In this document: piece by piece, positions 48,658-62,075 of the stretch
How the letters are laid out: each line of letters starts with the position of its first letter
Position numbering within the stretch: the stretch's first letter is position 1
Assembly: GCA_006535965.1 (NCBI GenBank)
Contig: QEAR01000039.1
Coordinates: forward strand, 121,186 to 185,185
DNA length: 64,000 bases
Direction of reading: 5' to 3'
Source: Spizellomyces sp. 'palustris'
Taxonomy: Eukaryota; Chytridiomycota; Chytridiomycetes; Spizellomycetales; Spizellomycetaceae
Notes under the pieces: model-generated
What the model was told of the DNA's origin: nothing
What the model saw: the letters and a program-made list of their open reading frames with translations, nothing else
The model's database searches: none
Made by a program: the position numbers and the translations under genes

Positions 48658-50745
48658 TTACGGGAAGTCAACTGTTATAGATGCTCCAGCCAACTTCGCC
48701 TCTTCAACTGTATCATTAATCCTCGTCAATAAAGGATCCCGGAAATTCATCAACTTGAAACATACATTCATGAGCAAACAACTATAAGTACAAAAGTGCC
48801 AACCACACATACCTCGAACGGTTTGTCCCTTGCTTCAGGAACGTCGGCTCGCACGTATTGGAAGAGGGTGCGGACAGGGTCTGTTTTTCTAAATCGTCGG
48901 ACTTTGCGTGTTCCGTCTTTTGCATTGAATGAGTAAGCAGGACCATCGGCACGCTGGAAACAATCACAATCCATTACCAGGTAAACGGAATTGAATTCGG
49001 ACGGCATCACTTCCTGTCGGTTCTTCGTTCAGAATGGGCTCAATGGTGTCGAACACTATGACCACGAGTTAGCAGGATGCGAAAGCCACCCATACGTAGA
49101 GGAGTAACATATGCACCATTCGTCGATGGGACAACATCTTCCATGGCCTCCACTTCGTCAGCCGGTTCATCCTGGTCCGCAGCAGGAGCAACTTTCGTCT
49201 GACCCATTGACGCAGCCAAGGCAAGTTCAAGTTGCTCCTCCTCCGATAATTCTGTGACCGGCTGGAAACATCATCAAAATTTGGTCCATCCAAGTCCTTC
49301 GTCAACCACACCAGCGCTGTAATCAGTACGTACTCGTTGCCCAGCTGGAGTGACCGTCTTCTTTTTCTTTCTTGCAGGCGCTGGTAGGTGAAGACTATGC
49401 CTTGCCAAAAATTCTGAGGCTAGGAACAAAGTGTGTCGTAGTTCAGTATAAAATCCCCATGGATGTATATTGCAAATTTTATTACCATCTTGCATAAATT
49501 CTGCTGGGGTCATGGTTGTGCTCCATGTTTTCATCCGCTCTCCTAACAAATGGTATAATGTGTAGGTTTCAATTGGGATTATCGGAGCATGATATTTAGC
49601 TTACCAGTTATGGGATCAATTATGGCGACATACGGGTAGCTATCAACTGGATAGAGTGCTCGATGATTTCTACCAGGAGGGCTGTCGGCACCCCACTAGA
49701 AGAAAATATGTCATTGATACGAGTTCATTGCCTGTACTGCACGTCTCCTGCTGCTTACATATATGAAGATAAAATTTTCCTTAATCAGATCTTGCACAGC
49801 TGAAAGGGTACATGGGTAAGCTGAGCAGCAACCTGAGGATTGCCGGTAAAACGAAGTAATCGTACCAGAATCCTTCCACAAATCTCGATTCATCACTTGA
49901 CAGCCAAATTCAGATGGATCGTTCAGCGTCACAATAACCCATTTGTTATGGTGCTTGGCATACTCGCGAGCCTGGAGATTACTTCTGATGAGCCTTCCTA
50001 CCTCGCAAGCTGGAGCGACCAAAAACATACATGCTCTAGTGTGTTTGCATCATGTATGATATCAGTTGGAGGCCTGAACAGTTCTGCTAGTCTGCTGTTC
50101 CTGTCGTTGGCGATGGCTACGCAATCGTTAAGCATTTCGACCAAGTCTATCTAGGACTTTTTTGGACTTACATGGTACGACTGGCCCCAAGGGTTCTTGC
50201 ATGAAAGGGCTGGGAGGCAATCCAGGTATAGCCGAAACAGGTTGTGCCCGCCTGCCTGAACCGCCAATCCATTTAAGCTTTGAATGCATGGCGCCAAACT
50301 GCGGACATTTCAGCTCACCTCCGCCTCTATGAAAGGAAGGTCCGTCATTCGAGAAGAGGGCCTCCCTTTTGGGCTGCCGGGAGAGATGTTACTATTCTGC
50401 CCCATTTTGCTGTTCGTTGTTTTGGAAACTCACTGCTATTGGAGCTCGAACCTCTTCTGGTTCGCGTGGTAATGAGCTTGTGGAAGAGGAAGCACTGGAA
50501 GACGTTTGCGGTCTCTCAGGTATCTCGCTTGTCAATGGAGCTCCTCCATTTTCCATGAACAGAGAAATGGCCTGCTCAACCCTACCCTCCGCGACCTGCA
50601 ACATCACAATTTTGATTACGTGGATGCCACCCGAAGCAGAGGATAACGATGAACTAACAGTCAGATAGCTCTTTGCCACATCAGGGTCAGCACCCGTCAC
50701 CTCTACAAAGTTCAGTATAGCCTCGTCGTCCACAAAATCACTCAT
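48658..50745 (-). CDS. UBA-UAS-UIM-UBX protein (UBXN7/Ubx5-like p97 adaptor)
   Basis: Adaptor that brings ubiquitylated substrates and cullin ligases to the Cdc48/p97 ATPase. Domain order is that of human UBXN7. The UBA helix set is DDEAILNFVEVTGADPDVAK with VEQAISLFMENGG. A thioredoxin-like UAS domain follows (KHHNKWVIVTLNDPSEFGCQ, NRDLWKD, DSYPYVAIIDPITGERMKTW). Then comes a UIM (SEEEQLELALAASMG). The UBX domain contains RKVRRFRKTDPVRTLFQYVR, RDKPFELMNFRDPLL and ends VEEAKLAGASITVDFP at 48658. Many short introns interrupt it. Two introns in the linker before the UAS domain, near 50.37-50.44 kb and 50.14-50.18 kb, must be unusually short or use weak donors, so the linker sequence is uncertain. 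Confidence 0.87.
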
Positions 50746-51062
50746 AGTACTCGGTCGACGTGCTGAAAAGCACTGAGGCGGGATTTAGTTAACATGACGC
50801 TCGAGATGACCGCATAGCTCTCGCAGAAACCGCCAGATGTATACCAAATATTACGGAGCTATAACTTTTGTCGCGTTAAATAGAGGTTCCGAGTTGTGAC
50901 GGTCAAGTCGTTCCGTTGGGGATCTCGTCAGAGGAATGCTTGCGACGAGGAGGACGAACCAAAGGACATGACGCGGAAGTCAGTCACGTGAGTCCTTCAC
51001 TTGGACGCGATCTTGTAGGCAACAAGATAGACAGCTTGAGATAAAACGGAGATCTAGCACCG
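50746..51062. other. Divergent promoter between UBX gene and NAA25
   Basis: 317 bp without coding signs. It contains tcacgtga at 50985-50992, an E-box-like palindrome that could bind bHLH factors such as Cbf1 (inference from motif only). Confidence 0.4.
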
Positions 51063-54000
51063 ATGGCTAGTCTGACGGACGTGCAAGAGCGGCGACTGAG
51101 GCCCATTTATGGTAAGCTTTCTGTTGGAATGAATAATGAACCTGTTTGGGTCAAGTACTTTTACTCTCCTCGGTAAAGCATTCATGCTCACTGCTTCAAT
51201 ACACAGACGCCCTCGATTCTTATTCATATAAGCAGGCGATACAACTATGTAATAAAGGTTTGAAGAAGCAAGGGGATGCACTGATCTTGAAGGTTAGTTG
51301 TACTGCTGAAACGGGGCCTGAAACCCAAAGTATGTTGTTTGACACAGGCATCAGGCTCTGAAAGCCGTAGCGCTAGATCGTTGGGGCCGCGAGGATGAGG
51401 CTTTCGAGCTATGTGATGAGGTTAAAAATGCCAAACCTGTGGACGAAGGGATCCTGCAAGCGATCATGATGGTATATCGGGCGCACCAGAAGCGTAAGTA
51501 CTTTGTAGAGAATTTGATCAGAACCAGGACGCTCCCTAATGGCAATCCCTTACAGATTCCGATATTATCGCGGTTTACGAAAGCGCGTACACGCAGGCGC
51601 CCAAGAACGAGGAGCTTGCAAATCATTGGTTCATGGCGCTGACCCGGGCGGATGACCGGAAGAGTATGCAGCAGGTCGGCAGCAGCATCTGCGTCTCTCC
51701 ATACTGGCTTTTTCAATGATCTTACACAATAATTTTCATAGGCAGCAATGAAGCTGCACAAGCAGTTCAAGGACAATCGTTACCTTTTTTGGACAATTAT
51801 GACCGTGTGGCTTCAGGTAGTCTCAAACAGGCATGTCCTAGGAACAGTCAGATGTTAAAAGGATGGTCCCACTTTCCAACAGGCTAAACTCGACAGCACT
51901 GGAGGTCAATCTATACTAGCAACACTTGCCGAAAGGATGATCGTCAAAGCCGCTCAGGAGGGCCGACTGAAAGAGTATGAAGGTACTGGACCTAGCTTGC
52001 TTCAGCAATCTGACCTCGGGCCTCATCCTTTGGATCACCCTGAAATATAGCTTTGCAACTCTATTTGGACATCCTTGTGACTCAAGGCAAATTCCAGGAG
52101 GCATTGGACGTGGTGAAAGGAGAGTTGGGAGGATTGTGTAAGGTGGAGACGGAGCGGAAACGCATCATTGTCGATCTATCAAAGGCTGCAGGACGATGGG
52201 AAGATGTTCTCAGCATCAGTAAAGAGTTACTTGTGGCTAGGTAAGGTGACAGGAGCAAGGTTCCCACGGTCAGTTCGAAGCAGACGCTGAGATCCTGACA
52301 GTCCAGATGATTGGCTGAGCTATACGAACTACCTTGAGGCGATCTTCAAGGTGAAGCTAGAAACGCAAGACGTGTCCTCAAGGTAAATCACGCCAAGAGT
52401 CTTATTTGACTATCAGTACCTAATCGTATCGTCCAGAGATGATCTTGTCTTGCAGTCCCAGAGATTTATTGAGGAGCAGCAGACAAAGGTGTTGGGCGAT
52501 AAACATGTAAAGCGCGGTCCGTTCTTGGCGGCACTGGAATTTGGTAGACAGCTCAACTCTGAGCAAGGTGCGCCATTGTCGTGCCCGAATCACTGCTACG
52601 GCACTTGACGAAAAATTCTGATCAAAATCCGTGATATTACAGGAATAACCGTTGGTTACAAAACAATGGCTGAACTGATTGCCAATTATTTTGAGCAATT
52701 TGGGAATTCAATCTCGTGCTTTGACGACCTACGTCCTTATTTGGAAGGGTTGACTGAGACCGACGCCACGGCCTTACTGAATAGGATATCCGCGACGGCG
52801 AGCCCTTCGGTATGAGCTTAGCATTCTTTTGCTGTGCACTGGCTGAACTACGAGCAATCACAAATATTGTAGAAGCCCTCGGTCGCTGATGTTAGGAGGA
52901 GCATCAATGTTGAGAAAATCCGATCTTACTGCATGCCTCTGCCGTCTGACGAAAAGATGCACGCCACAGTTACCACCTACGTTAAAGCATATAAGGACAC
53001 AATTTCACTAGGTACAGTCAAGAGGGTCATTCTTCCCACACGGTTGTTAAACCCTCATGTCCAGGGGAGCAGCTTGATGAGCGAGAACTCCAGCCTGGCG
53101 ATGACTACTTGCTACTTGCCGTACATATACTGGTTCAACTATATTCGCGGGATGGCGGTGGGTGATTGCAGCAGCGCTCAAAGCACGATGGGCCTTCACT
53201 AGCTCACATACTCACTGACACAACGCGACTTTAAGACCGAAAGAATTATCTCTCTGAGGCGGTTGCTGTCCTTGAGTACGGATTGCAGCGCAGCAAATTC
53301 AATTTCCAGATCAAGCTGTTACTTATTCGATTATATTTCGAATTAGGTGAGTGGTACTTCGTGAGGGCAACTTGCTTCTTCTTTCTCTTCTGTAATGCAT
53401 ATTCATAATCTTCTTGCTCTCCCCAGGTGTCTTTCAGAGGATGCTCGATCTAGCCGCGTCCCTGGATGTCAAACAAATTCAGCATGACACTCTCAGGTAT
53501 CGCAGACAGCTACTGCTCACTATGAACGTAAGTGGGATGAACTGAAGATTTTGATTAGTTTCCTCTTCACAGACGATCTGGAGCTCTTGGGTTGTCCTGA
53601 ACTAGCTTTGAGATCCTTCATCAAAGCAATGACCATATACGCTTCAAACGAGCGTGAGGTAGGAACACCTTAACGGGGTCAAAGTTACTTTTCTGCTCTA
53701 TATGTTTTTTCAACCTTCTGCCGTTATAGACGCCCGAAATGATTGTACAGGCGTTCAAATACGGGACTTTCTCCAAGGTAACATTTCGTCTACTGTCCAA
53801 GGGGGCTGCGACTTGCCACTCACCAGTCCTGGCCGCGGTGCAGATACCAGAGTTCATCCGCTTCCGGGATCGAGTGAGACGTTCGCTCCAGCACTCCATT
53901 TCCAAACGCCAGCTCTACAGAGTGGAGATCTTGCGAAGGTTCCCAGATATAGAAAATTTGACGTCGTACCTGCAAATATTGGACGAGGATGCCCTGCAAT

Positions 54001-55279
54001 ACTCTGGTTTGGCCTGCAATCCACCTGAACCCTATGCGGATACGAAGCGAGTGGCTGATCCCATATTTTGCATAGATGAATACATCGAGTCTTTATCTGA
54101 TAATCGCGATACTAGCCTGATGCCGAATTGGCTTCCATCTACACAGCCGATTGGTAGCATAATACGCGGGAGCGAATTTCCTCGGAAACGAGTATGTGTT
54201 ACGGCTCGTCATTGTTAACTGTCGGGCGCCCGCTCAACTGAAGCCATTACACCTCTAGTGCGAATGGCTTAAGTTGCACGCAATCGTACCATTGATTCTG
54301 AAAGCGATATGTACAGTGAGTACGTCGGGGTGGGAGCTACAGCACGCGGCTCTGAAGGAGGTCGTAGACCAATGCCGTGCAGCAGATCTGGTTAGTTCAT
54401 GGACCGAAAGATCATCTCCGGTTTCTGGCTCAAATGTGGCTGGTATTTTAGGACAGCGAAGAGCTCGCGCCATTGGAGGTGCTCGTTAAGCTGTCTAGCG
54501 TTGCCCTACAGATCCGTGCTGCCGAGAATATCGCTCAAAGAGGTACTGCATTCTTGATTTGATGTTAGAGCCTCCTTTTTATCCTTACCTTGCTGTCAAC
54601 CGTAAAGAAACGGTGGACCTTTCTCCGATAGATAGCGTTTTATCGGACTTGAAAGGTTGGCCTTAATTGCTAATCGGGCATTAATGTCTCATGGATAATC
54701 ATTTTCGTTCCTTTGAATCTGATAGCATTGTTGTCCAAAATGACTGATGACAAATGGCAATTGTCGTATGAAAAGCTTCGGAGATACACTCTCTTGTTAG
54801 AGGTGGGCATGTATCCTTTCCTATTAGGTTTTCAAAATATCTAACAGATGATCGGTAACAGGGCTGCAGCTATGCAGGCATTGCCTTGGCATCGTTCGTA
54901 CCCTCCCTTGGCTCAGCTGGAAAAAAAAGCAAATCTGGCAAGCCTACTATCAACCCCAAATTACCTCCCTTCATAACTGGTCTAAAATCCACCTTATCCG
55001 ACTTCCACAAAGAGTTGACTCGGTGCAATAACGATATATCAAACAACAAACCACAGTTGTTGGCGACTGAGATGTTTGGTTCTGAACCAGCGGAATGGAT
55101 GAATGCTCTTGGAGATGAGGTATGTAGAACTGTACCATATGCACAATGCCTTGACTGACAATTTCCCTTGTGCATAGGGGGTAACAATCCGGGATTTTAT
55201 TGCAACGCAAGTCTTGGCTAGTTGGAAGGCTTCTGTGCAAGCGCTAATGAAGGCGACGAAAAGCAGAATAGATAACTAA
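51063..55279 (+). CDS. NAA25: NatB N-terminal acetyltransferase auxiliary subunit
   Basis: Ribosome-bound TPR-like subunit (Mdm20 in yeast) that anchors the catalytic Naa20. NatB acetylates N-termini starting Met-Asp, Met-Glu, Met-Asn and Met-Gln. The gene begins ATG 51063 (ASLTDVQERRLRPIYDALDS) and ends at 55279 (IRDFIATQVLASWKASVQAL). Fifteen or more exons are separated by 50-70-nt introns. Helical repeat blocks are visible: KQAIQLCNKGLKKQGDALIL, KAVALDRWGREDEAFELCDE, DIIAVYESAYTQAPKNEELA, NHWFMALTRADDRKSMQQAA, LYLDILVTQGKFQEALDVVK, SYTNYLEAIFKVKLE and KNYLSEAVAVLEYGLQRSKF with NFQIKLLLIRLYFELG. The last is the most conserved part of the family. It converges on the phosphoglucomutase gene with about 160 bp between stops. 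Confidence 0.88.
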
Positions 55280-55438
55280 AATAGAAACCATAGGTAGAGA
55301 GGATTTGGCAGCAGGCACGATCCCGATGAGTTTTAGGGGCTTTGATGAAAAAAGGAATACAGCAAGACACGCATGTATTGGGCAAAAGCAGTCCAAAAGG
55401 TGCTAGCAGTTTATCTACAAGTCGTCCTCTAGGCGCTT

Positions 55439-57783
<2,345 letters not shown>

Positions 57784-58052
57784 TGAATTTTCAGTATAGC
57801 AAGTTTATTTGCAGCAAAAAACGTGGGATGGGGTTGCAAGTTGGTTTTGAGGCTTTTTGAAAGCTTATTCCTTAAAGCCATCGATGCGCGTTACGAGATG
57901 ACGCAAGGCACGTGCCCCATTGTGGGGTAAAAACAAACTTCAATGGGCAGAATATGTTGGTTTTGAACAAGTTTAAAGCTATTGAAAGTATGGAATGCAT
58001 TTTATTTTCTGTACAGTTACTAATATCCCCAGATCATTTGAGTGACAAGAGA
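57784..58052. other. Intergenic region
   Basis: 269 bp between the PGM start and the stop of the small acidic-tail gene on the same strand. No structure noticed. Confidence 0.5.
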
Positions 58053-58804
58053 TTATTCTGCATTGTCAAAGTCAAAGTCATCACCAAACACAACATCATC
58101 ATCCGAGTCATCGTTGGAAGCCTCGGGGAAGCATCCCTTGCTGCGAAGGTACTCGACACCCTTGGCGAGCGCTTCATCACGCACCTTCAAGGTGAAGATA
58201 CCCTTCTCAGGGTTGGCACGGATTTCTGTTCATTTTCAACATACATTAAAACTATGTATAACCAAAAAAAAAAGGCGACAAGTCTGAATCTCACCTCCAG
58301 ATGCCAACTTGTTGTCCCCTGAAAGGACCTTGCCCTCGTACTGGCTGACGACAGCCTCCAACCACGCCTTCGCGTCGATCTGGACAAGTATAGACTGAGT
58401 ACTGTATAACATCAAAGAAAGTGTATAAGCAATACTTTTCCCACCTTGTCTGTCTTGCTCTCGGGCACGTAGGCAACGACGGCAACACGCTCATCATTAG
58501 TGGAAAAGATCATCTTGCCAATGTCACCAGATCCACCCTTGCGCTCCTCCTCGTTCTCGTCGACGTGAGCGTTCATTGCCTCAACGGATTGGATCAAAAG
58601 ATCCACATCACCCTCAGGCTCGTCGACCTTTGTGCAAAAGAACTCCAAACCACCTAAAATATATACGTGGCACAAATGAGCTCGCTAACTTTTTAACAGT
58701 AAAACTCAAAATGACCTACCCATGGTGGCGGCTCCCTCAATCTCCACACCACGCTTGCCACCCTCCTTGATGACCTTCTTCAGCTTCTTCTCGTCGACAG
58801 GCAT
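58053..58804 (-). CDS. Small conserved-looking protein with acidic DDFDF tail
   Basis: Four exons (58720-58804, 58445-58653, 58295-58379, 58053-58225) give 183 residues. The start MPVDEKKLKKVIKEGGKRGV has a Lys-rich helix. Next come GGLEFFCTKVDEPEGDVDLL, GGSGDIGKMIFSTNDERVAV, VAYVPES, IDAKAWLEAVVSQYEGKV and KVRDEALAKGVEYLRSKGCF. The last 20 residues are highly acidic and end VVFGDDFDFDNAE. Synonymous codon choice is strongly C-ending (GTC, ATC, AAG), like RPS2 next door, which suggests high expression. The GGLxFFCT and VAYVP strands with a Gly-rich turn faintly recall the C-terminal (C-Ala) domain of alanyl-tRNA synthetase, but I cannot confirm this. No catalytic motif, signal peptide or membrane segment. 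Function unknown. Confidence 0.82.
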
Positions 58805-59411
58805 GTTTTAACACTTGGGGTGGGGAGGAGGGGCAAGGTGGAAAGAGTTACAAGTTAAAAGAAGAAGCAAAACGAAAGCAAAAGGAAGGACAGTAACCGC
58901 ACTGTCATGGCAACAAAAACAGTCCACGTGAGCGGCATGCAGACCAGTCATAATGTCACGTGTCCACCAGTCAAAAACGGAGATCGGCGCGGTCGCAAAT
59001 CGCTCAACTTGCATGAAGAAGGACTAAGTTAAACGTCAAAAGCCTTTCATAGGTCTCAATTCTCTCAATCCAATCCTTGTACGTACGCATCCATCCATCC
59101 ATCCTTCAGGCAGTGCGTTGAATGTTTTATCTGTGGAATGATGGGAGGGATGGGGGGAGGTTTATTGGGGAGAGTGGATGGAACGGGGAAATGCGGGGCA
59201 TTGGGACCCATGGTTGGAAGCACATGATGATATGAAAATGGTTTTAGGTGCTATAGCGTATCCGACCTTTTAGGTCGGTAACGGGCAATTGTGGCATCAT
59301 TTGCTAGGAAGCGCAAGGCTTACTGGCGCATGGGGAATGGGATCGGGATGGCGCATTTCGGACATGGTGGCGGACACTCTAGACTAACATTCACCTTGGT
59401 CTTTACAGCAA
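58805..59411. other. Divergent promoter of two highly expressed genes
   Basis: Between the acidic-tail protein gene and RPS2. It holds a short catc microsatellite (near 59087-59104), G-rich tracts (59147-59185) and a 17-nt inverted repeat at 59262. The leader ends in a splice-acceptor-like CTTTACAG just before ATG 59412, so an intron in the RPS2 5' UTR is possible. Confidence 0.5.
59262..59278. repeat. Short inverted repeat upstream of RPS2
   Basis: CCGACCT-TTT-AGGTCGG, seven base pairs with a three-base spacer, 134 bases before the RPS2 start codon. It could be a protein-binding site or an RNA hairpin in the leader. Confidence 0.65.
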
Positions 59412-60343
59412 ATGGCTGACGCAGTATCGGCCGAAGGTCGCGGACGTGGTGGATTTGGTCGCGGTGACCGTGGTGGACGTGGCGGCGACAGGCGTGGCCG
59501 TCGTGGTGACCGTGGCAGGGGAAGACGGGGTGGTAAGTCTTTTGGCAACTCTTCGCTGGCCTACAGGCATTGAATGTTGAACGTGGCGATTGTAGGCCGC
59601 AAGGACGACCAGGCCAAGGAGTGGGTCCCCGTCACCAAACTCGGACGTCTCGTCAAGGACGGCAAGATCAAGTCGATTGAGGAGATTTACCTTTTCTCTT
59701 TGCCCATCAAGGAGTACCAGATCGTAGACTTCTTCCTCCCCAAGCTCAAGGATGAGGTCATGAAGATCATGCCGGTGCAGAAGCAAACTCGTGCCGGTCA
59801 GCGTACTCGTTTCAAGGCTTTCGTTGTCATTGGAGACTTCAATGGACACGTCGGCTTGGGTGTCAAGTGTTCCAAGGAGGTTGCCACCGCCATCCGTGGA
59901 GCCATCATCCTCGCCAAGTTGAGCGTCATTCCTGTTCGCCGTGGTTACTGGGGTACCATTCTCGGTGACCCCCACACCGTCCCCGCTAAGGTGACCGGCA
60001 AGTGCGGTTCCGTGACTGCTCGTCTTGTCCCCGCCCCACGTGGTACCGGTCTTGTCGCCGCTCCTGTGCCCAAGAAGCTTCTTCAGCTCGCTGGTATCCA
60101 GGACTGCTACACCACCGCCAGGGGTTCTACCAAGACTCTCGGTAACTTTGTGAAGGCTACCTTCATGGCGATCGGTAACACGTACGGGTTCCTCACCCCC
60201 GATCTCTGGGCCGAGACGAAGTTCTCCAAGAGCCCCTACCAGGAATGGTGAGTTTTGTTGCTATTAAATAGTGCTTGGAATGTATGCTGAACAATTGTTT
60301 TTTAAGGTCTGACTGGCTTGCCAAGACTGGAAAGCGCCAGTAG
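59412..60343 (+). CDS. RPS2: 40S ribosomal protein S2 (uS5)
   Basis: Core small-subunit protein at the mRNA entry site. Three exons (59412-59532, 59596-60247, 60307-60343) give 269 residues. The N-terminus is an RGG-type arginine/glycine-rich tail ([20 protein letters not shown]) of the kind methylated in yeast and animals. Then come [20 protein letters not shown], the S5 domain [20 protein letters not shown] with [33 protein letters not shown] and the eukaryotic C-terminal [20 protein letters not shown]. The last exon holds 12 codons. Codon use is strongly biased to C-ending codons, as expected for high expression. The second intron ends in TTTAAG. Confidence 0.97.
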
Positions 60344-61311
60344 ATTACGATGGAGTTCTTATTGTATTAAGGTGTATCTGTGATGGGCTTGGGCGTCGGT
60401 TCTCTTGGAAAAATACAAGCTGTTGCTGACGAGTCTTTGGATCCCCGTTGTTTTTGATTTTCTTCCGCGACCTCATGAGCCATTTGAGAGCGTCATATAG
60501 AGTAATATGGGCATTTGTAACTGGTTTCGGCTGGTGTTCCACTTCTGTGCAAGGTTGCCATACCTATAGCTCTCGGATTAGTCGCTGCGCCAATCGCTCA
60601 GGGACTATTGTATTCTTTCGCTTGACGATGGTCAGTTTCCATATACCATGCTCACCACCCGCGGTTGGGTGCAACTGAGAATGCAAGTGGATTACATTTC
60701 CTCACGAGTTGTCTGTTACTAAACGAGCGTTATCCTTTGAGTGTCATGCATGGTTGGGTGATTTTCCTCGCTCGAACTCGAGGAGGAGAATGATTGGTTG
60801 CGGTTATTCAGTTTGCAAATGCTGTGAAAAAAACGCCATGTACCTTTTGAATTACTTTTGCTCCCAACTAAACATGGAGTGTACCAAACCGCTTTTGGAT
60901 TATACCCAAGGAGCGGGAAACATACTTCAGTACCTTGGAGTCACAATAAGGGACTGGGAGCAATTGCTCAAGTATGTCCATGCGCTACTACTTTTGCACA
61001 ATCGGTCGGGGCAGTTGGATTTCTGCAAAATGTATTTCAATCGGAAACATAAAGTCACCTTGAGAGAGGGTGGCTCAAAGGTAATTATAGGCTCTGTGTG
61101 ATTCTGCTTTGGCGTGGAGATGTTGCATTCAACCTGAATAGAACAAGATCTTGATGTATCTTTTCAGAATATTCTCTATGATTTCTGCAAGAACTACCAG
61201 CATACTCTTACGTGTTATCACTACCCAATGCATGAATTTGTCGTACGAGGGGTATCATATTCGATATGGGTAATGTTGGATAAACACATGTGCAATATGA
61301 GAATGGTGCAC
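60344..61311. other. Intergenic, about 1 kb
   Basis: A plus-strand frame at 60709-61101 (130 codons) contains no domain I recognise, has poor codon bias next to RPS2, and shows no plausible splice partner. I do not call a gene. Confidence 0.45.
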
Positions 61312-61821
61312 TCAAACTCCTCGATCATGGAGACGCACTCTTGCGGATCTAAACGGGAGCCCTTTCCACATGCGCTTAAAGGGCGAGACCCGTGTGGTGC
61401 AGGTTAAAGATTTGTGGCATGAAAGGGTATCACTAACTGCCTTCTCTAATGTTTCCAACAAATTTACCAGTCCAACATCACCTCGCAATTCAATGCAATC
61501 ATGCATGTCACATCTCCAACATTGATTCTTGTATCAGATGAAAGCGCACATGTTTAAACTGTGCAAGCAGAGTATGAATAGTAAGGCTATCACTTGTGCC
61601 AAATCCACACAGCCGTGCGTCCTTTTCAGCCCTTTTTGCATCCGTTTCTTTCGTTGCTCAAAATCCTTTTGTAAACTTGCCTGTGCTACTTTTTCAAAGA
61701 TCAAAGACAGTTCGGAGATCTCCGCCCAGCTGTCAGCATTCTGTTAAATGAAGAAACGTGACTTTGCCTTTTATGGGCAACAGCCTTGCCGCTGTGTTTC
61801 CGTGACTGAGCCCCGTGCCAT
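61312..61821 (-). CDS. Small spliced gene, unknown product
   Basis: Three in-phase exons, 61594-61740 (49 codons), 61438-61527 (30) and 61312-61374 (20 plus stop), join by 66- and 63-nt GT..AG introns ending ACAAG and TTTAAG. They read WAEISELSLIFEKVAQASLQ then KDFEQRKKRMQKGLKR, then CWRCDMHDCIELRGDVGLVN with LLETLEKA, then RMWKGLPFRSARVRLHDRG. A possible first exon (61807-61821, MARGS) would give 104 residues and leave a 254-bp divergent promoter with SHO1. The helix and the C..C....C cluster look like real protein, but I recognise no family. A mitochondrial or complex-assembly factor is only a guess from the Cys pattern. It could also be chance. Confidence 0.45.
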
Positions 61822-61980
61822 TTAACCAAAAATAGAAATAAAAATGAGTTGCTATTTAAAGAAAGTTGGGCGGGGCGCCTGACGGCCCTTTTGACTTTTT
61901 CAACGGGACTTGCGCAGGAAGCAAAACCCAGGTGTGCCAACGTTCCATCCAAAAGTTGCTTGTTTTCAGCGCCCTTTGGT

Positions 61981-61987
61981 TATAAAA
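61981..61987 (+). promoter_or_regulatory. TATA box of SHO1
   Basis: TATAAAA lies 88 bases upstream of the SHO1 ATG at 62076, in the region shared with the divergent small gene. Confidence 0.5.
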
Positions 61988-62075
61988 CGGAATCCGCTTC
62001 TGAGCCTCCCCTCCTTGACAAACCAGTTGAACTCTAAGCCTTTCGCGGGAAACAACTTTTGATATCAAAAGGAGT

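Noticed and set aside
48288-48787. Overlapping plus-strand frames of 102 and 151 codons
   Set aside because: No domain; partly antisense to the UBX gene C-terminus.
59087-59104. Repeated catc units that could be taken for a CRISPR-like or functional repeat
   Set aside because: A short tetranucleotide microsatellite only; no spacer structure and a eukaryotic genome.
59403-59975. 190-codon minus-strand frame
   Set aside because: Antisense to RPS2, open because of the strong third-position C bias there.
60709-61101. 130-codon plus-strand frame after RPS2
   Set aside because: No domain, unbiased codon use and no splice partners; probably chance.
61981-62075. Long 5' leader of SHO1 read as coding
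   Set aside because: Frames across it are short and the ATG at 62076 leads directly into the conserved first membrane segment.
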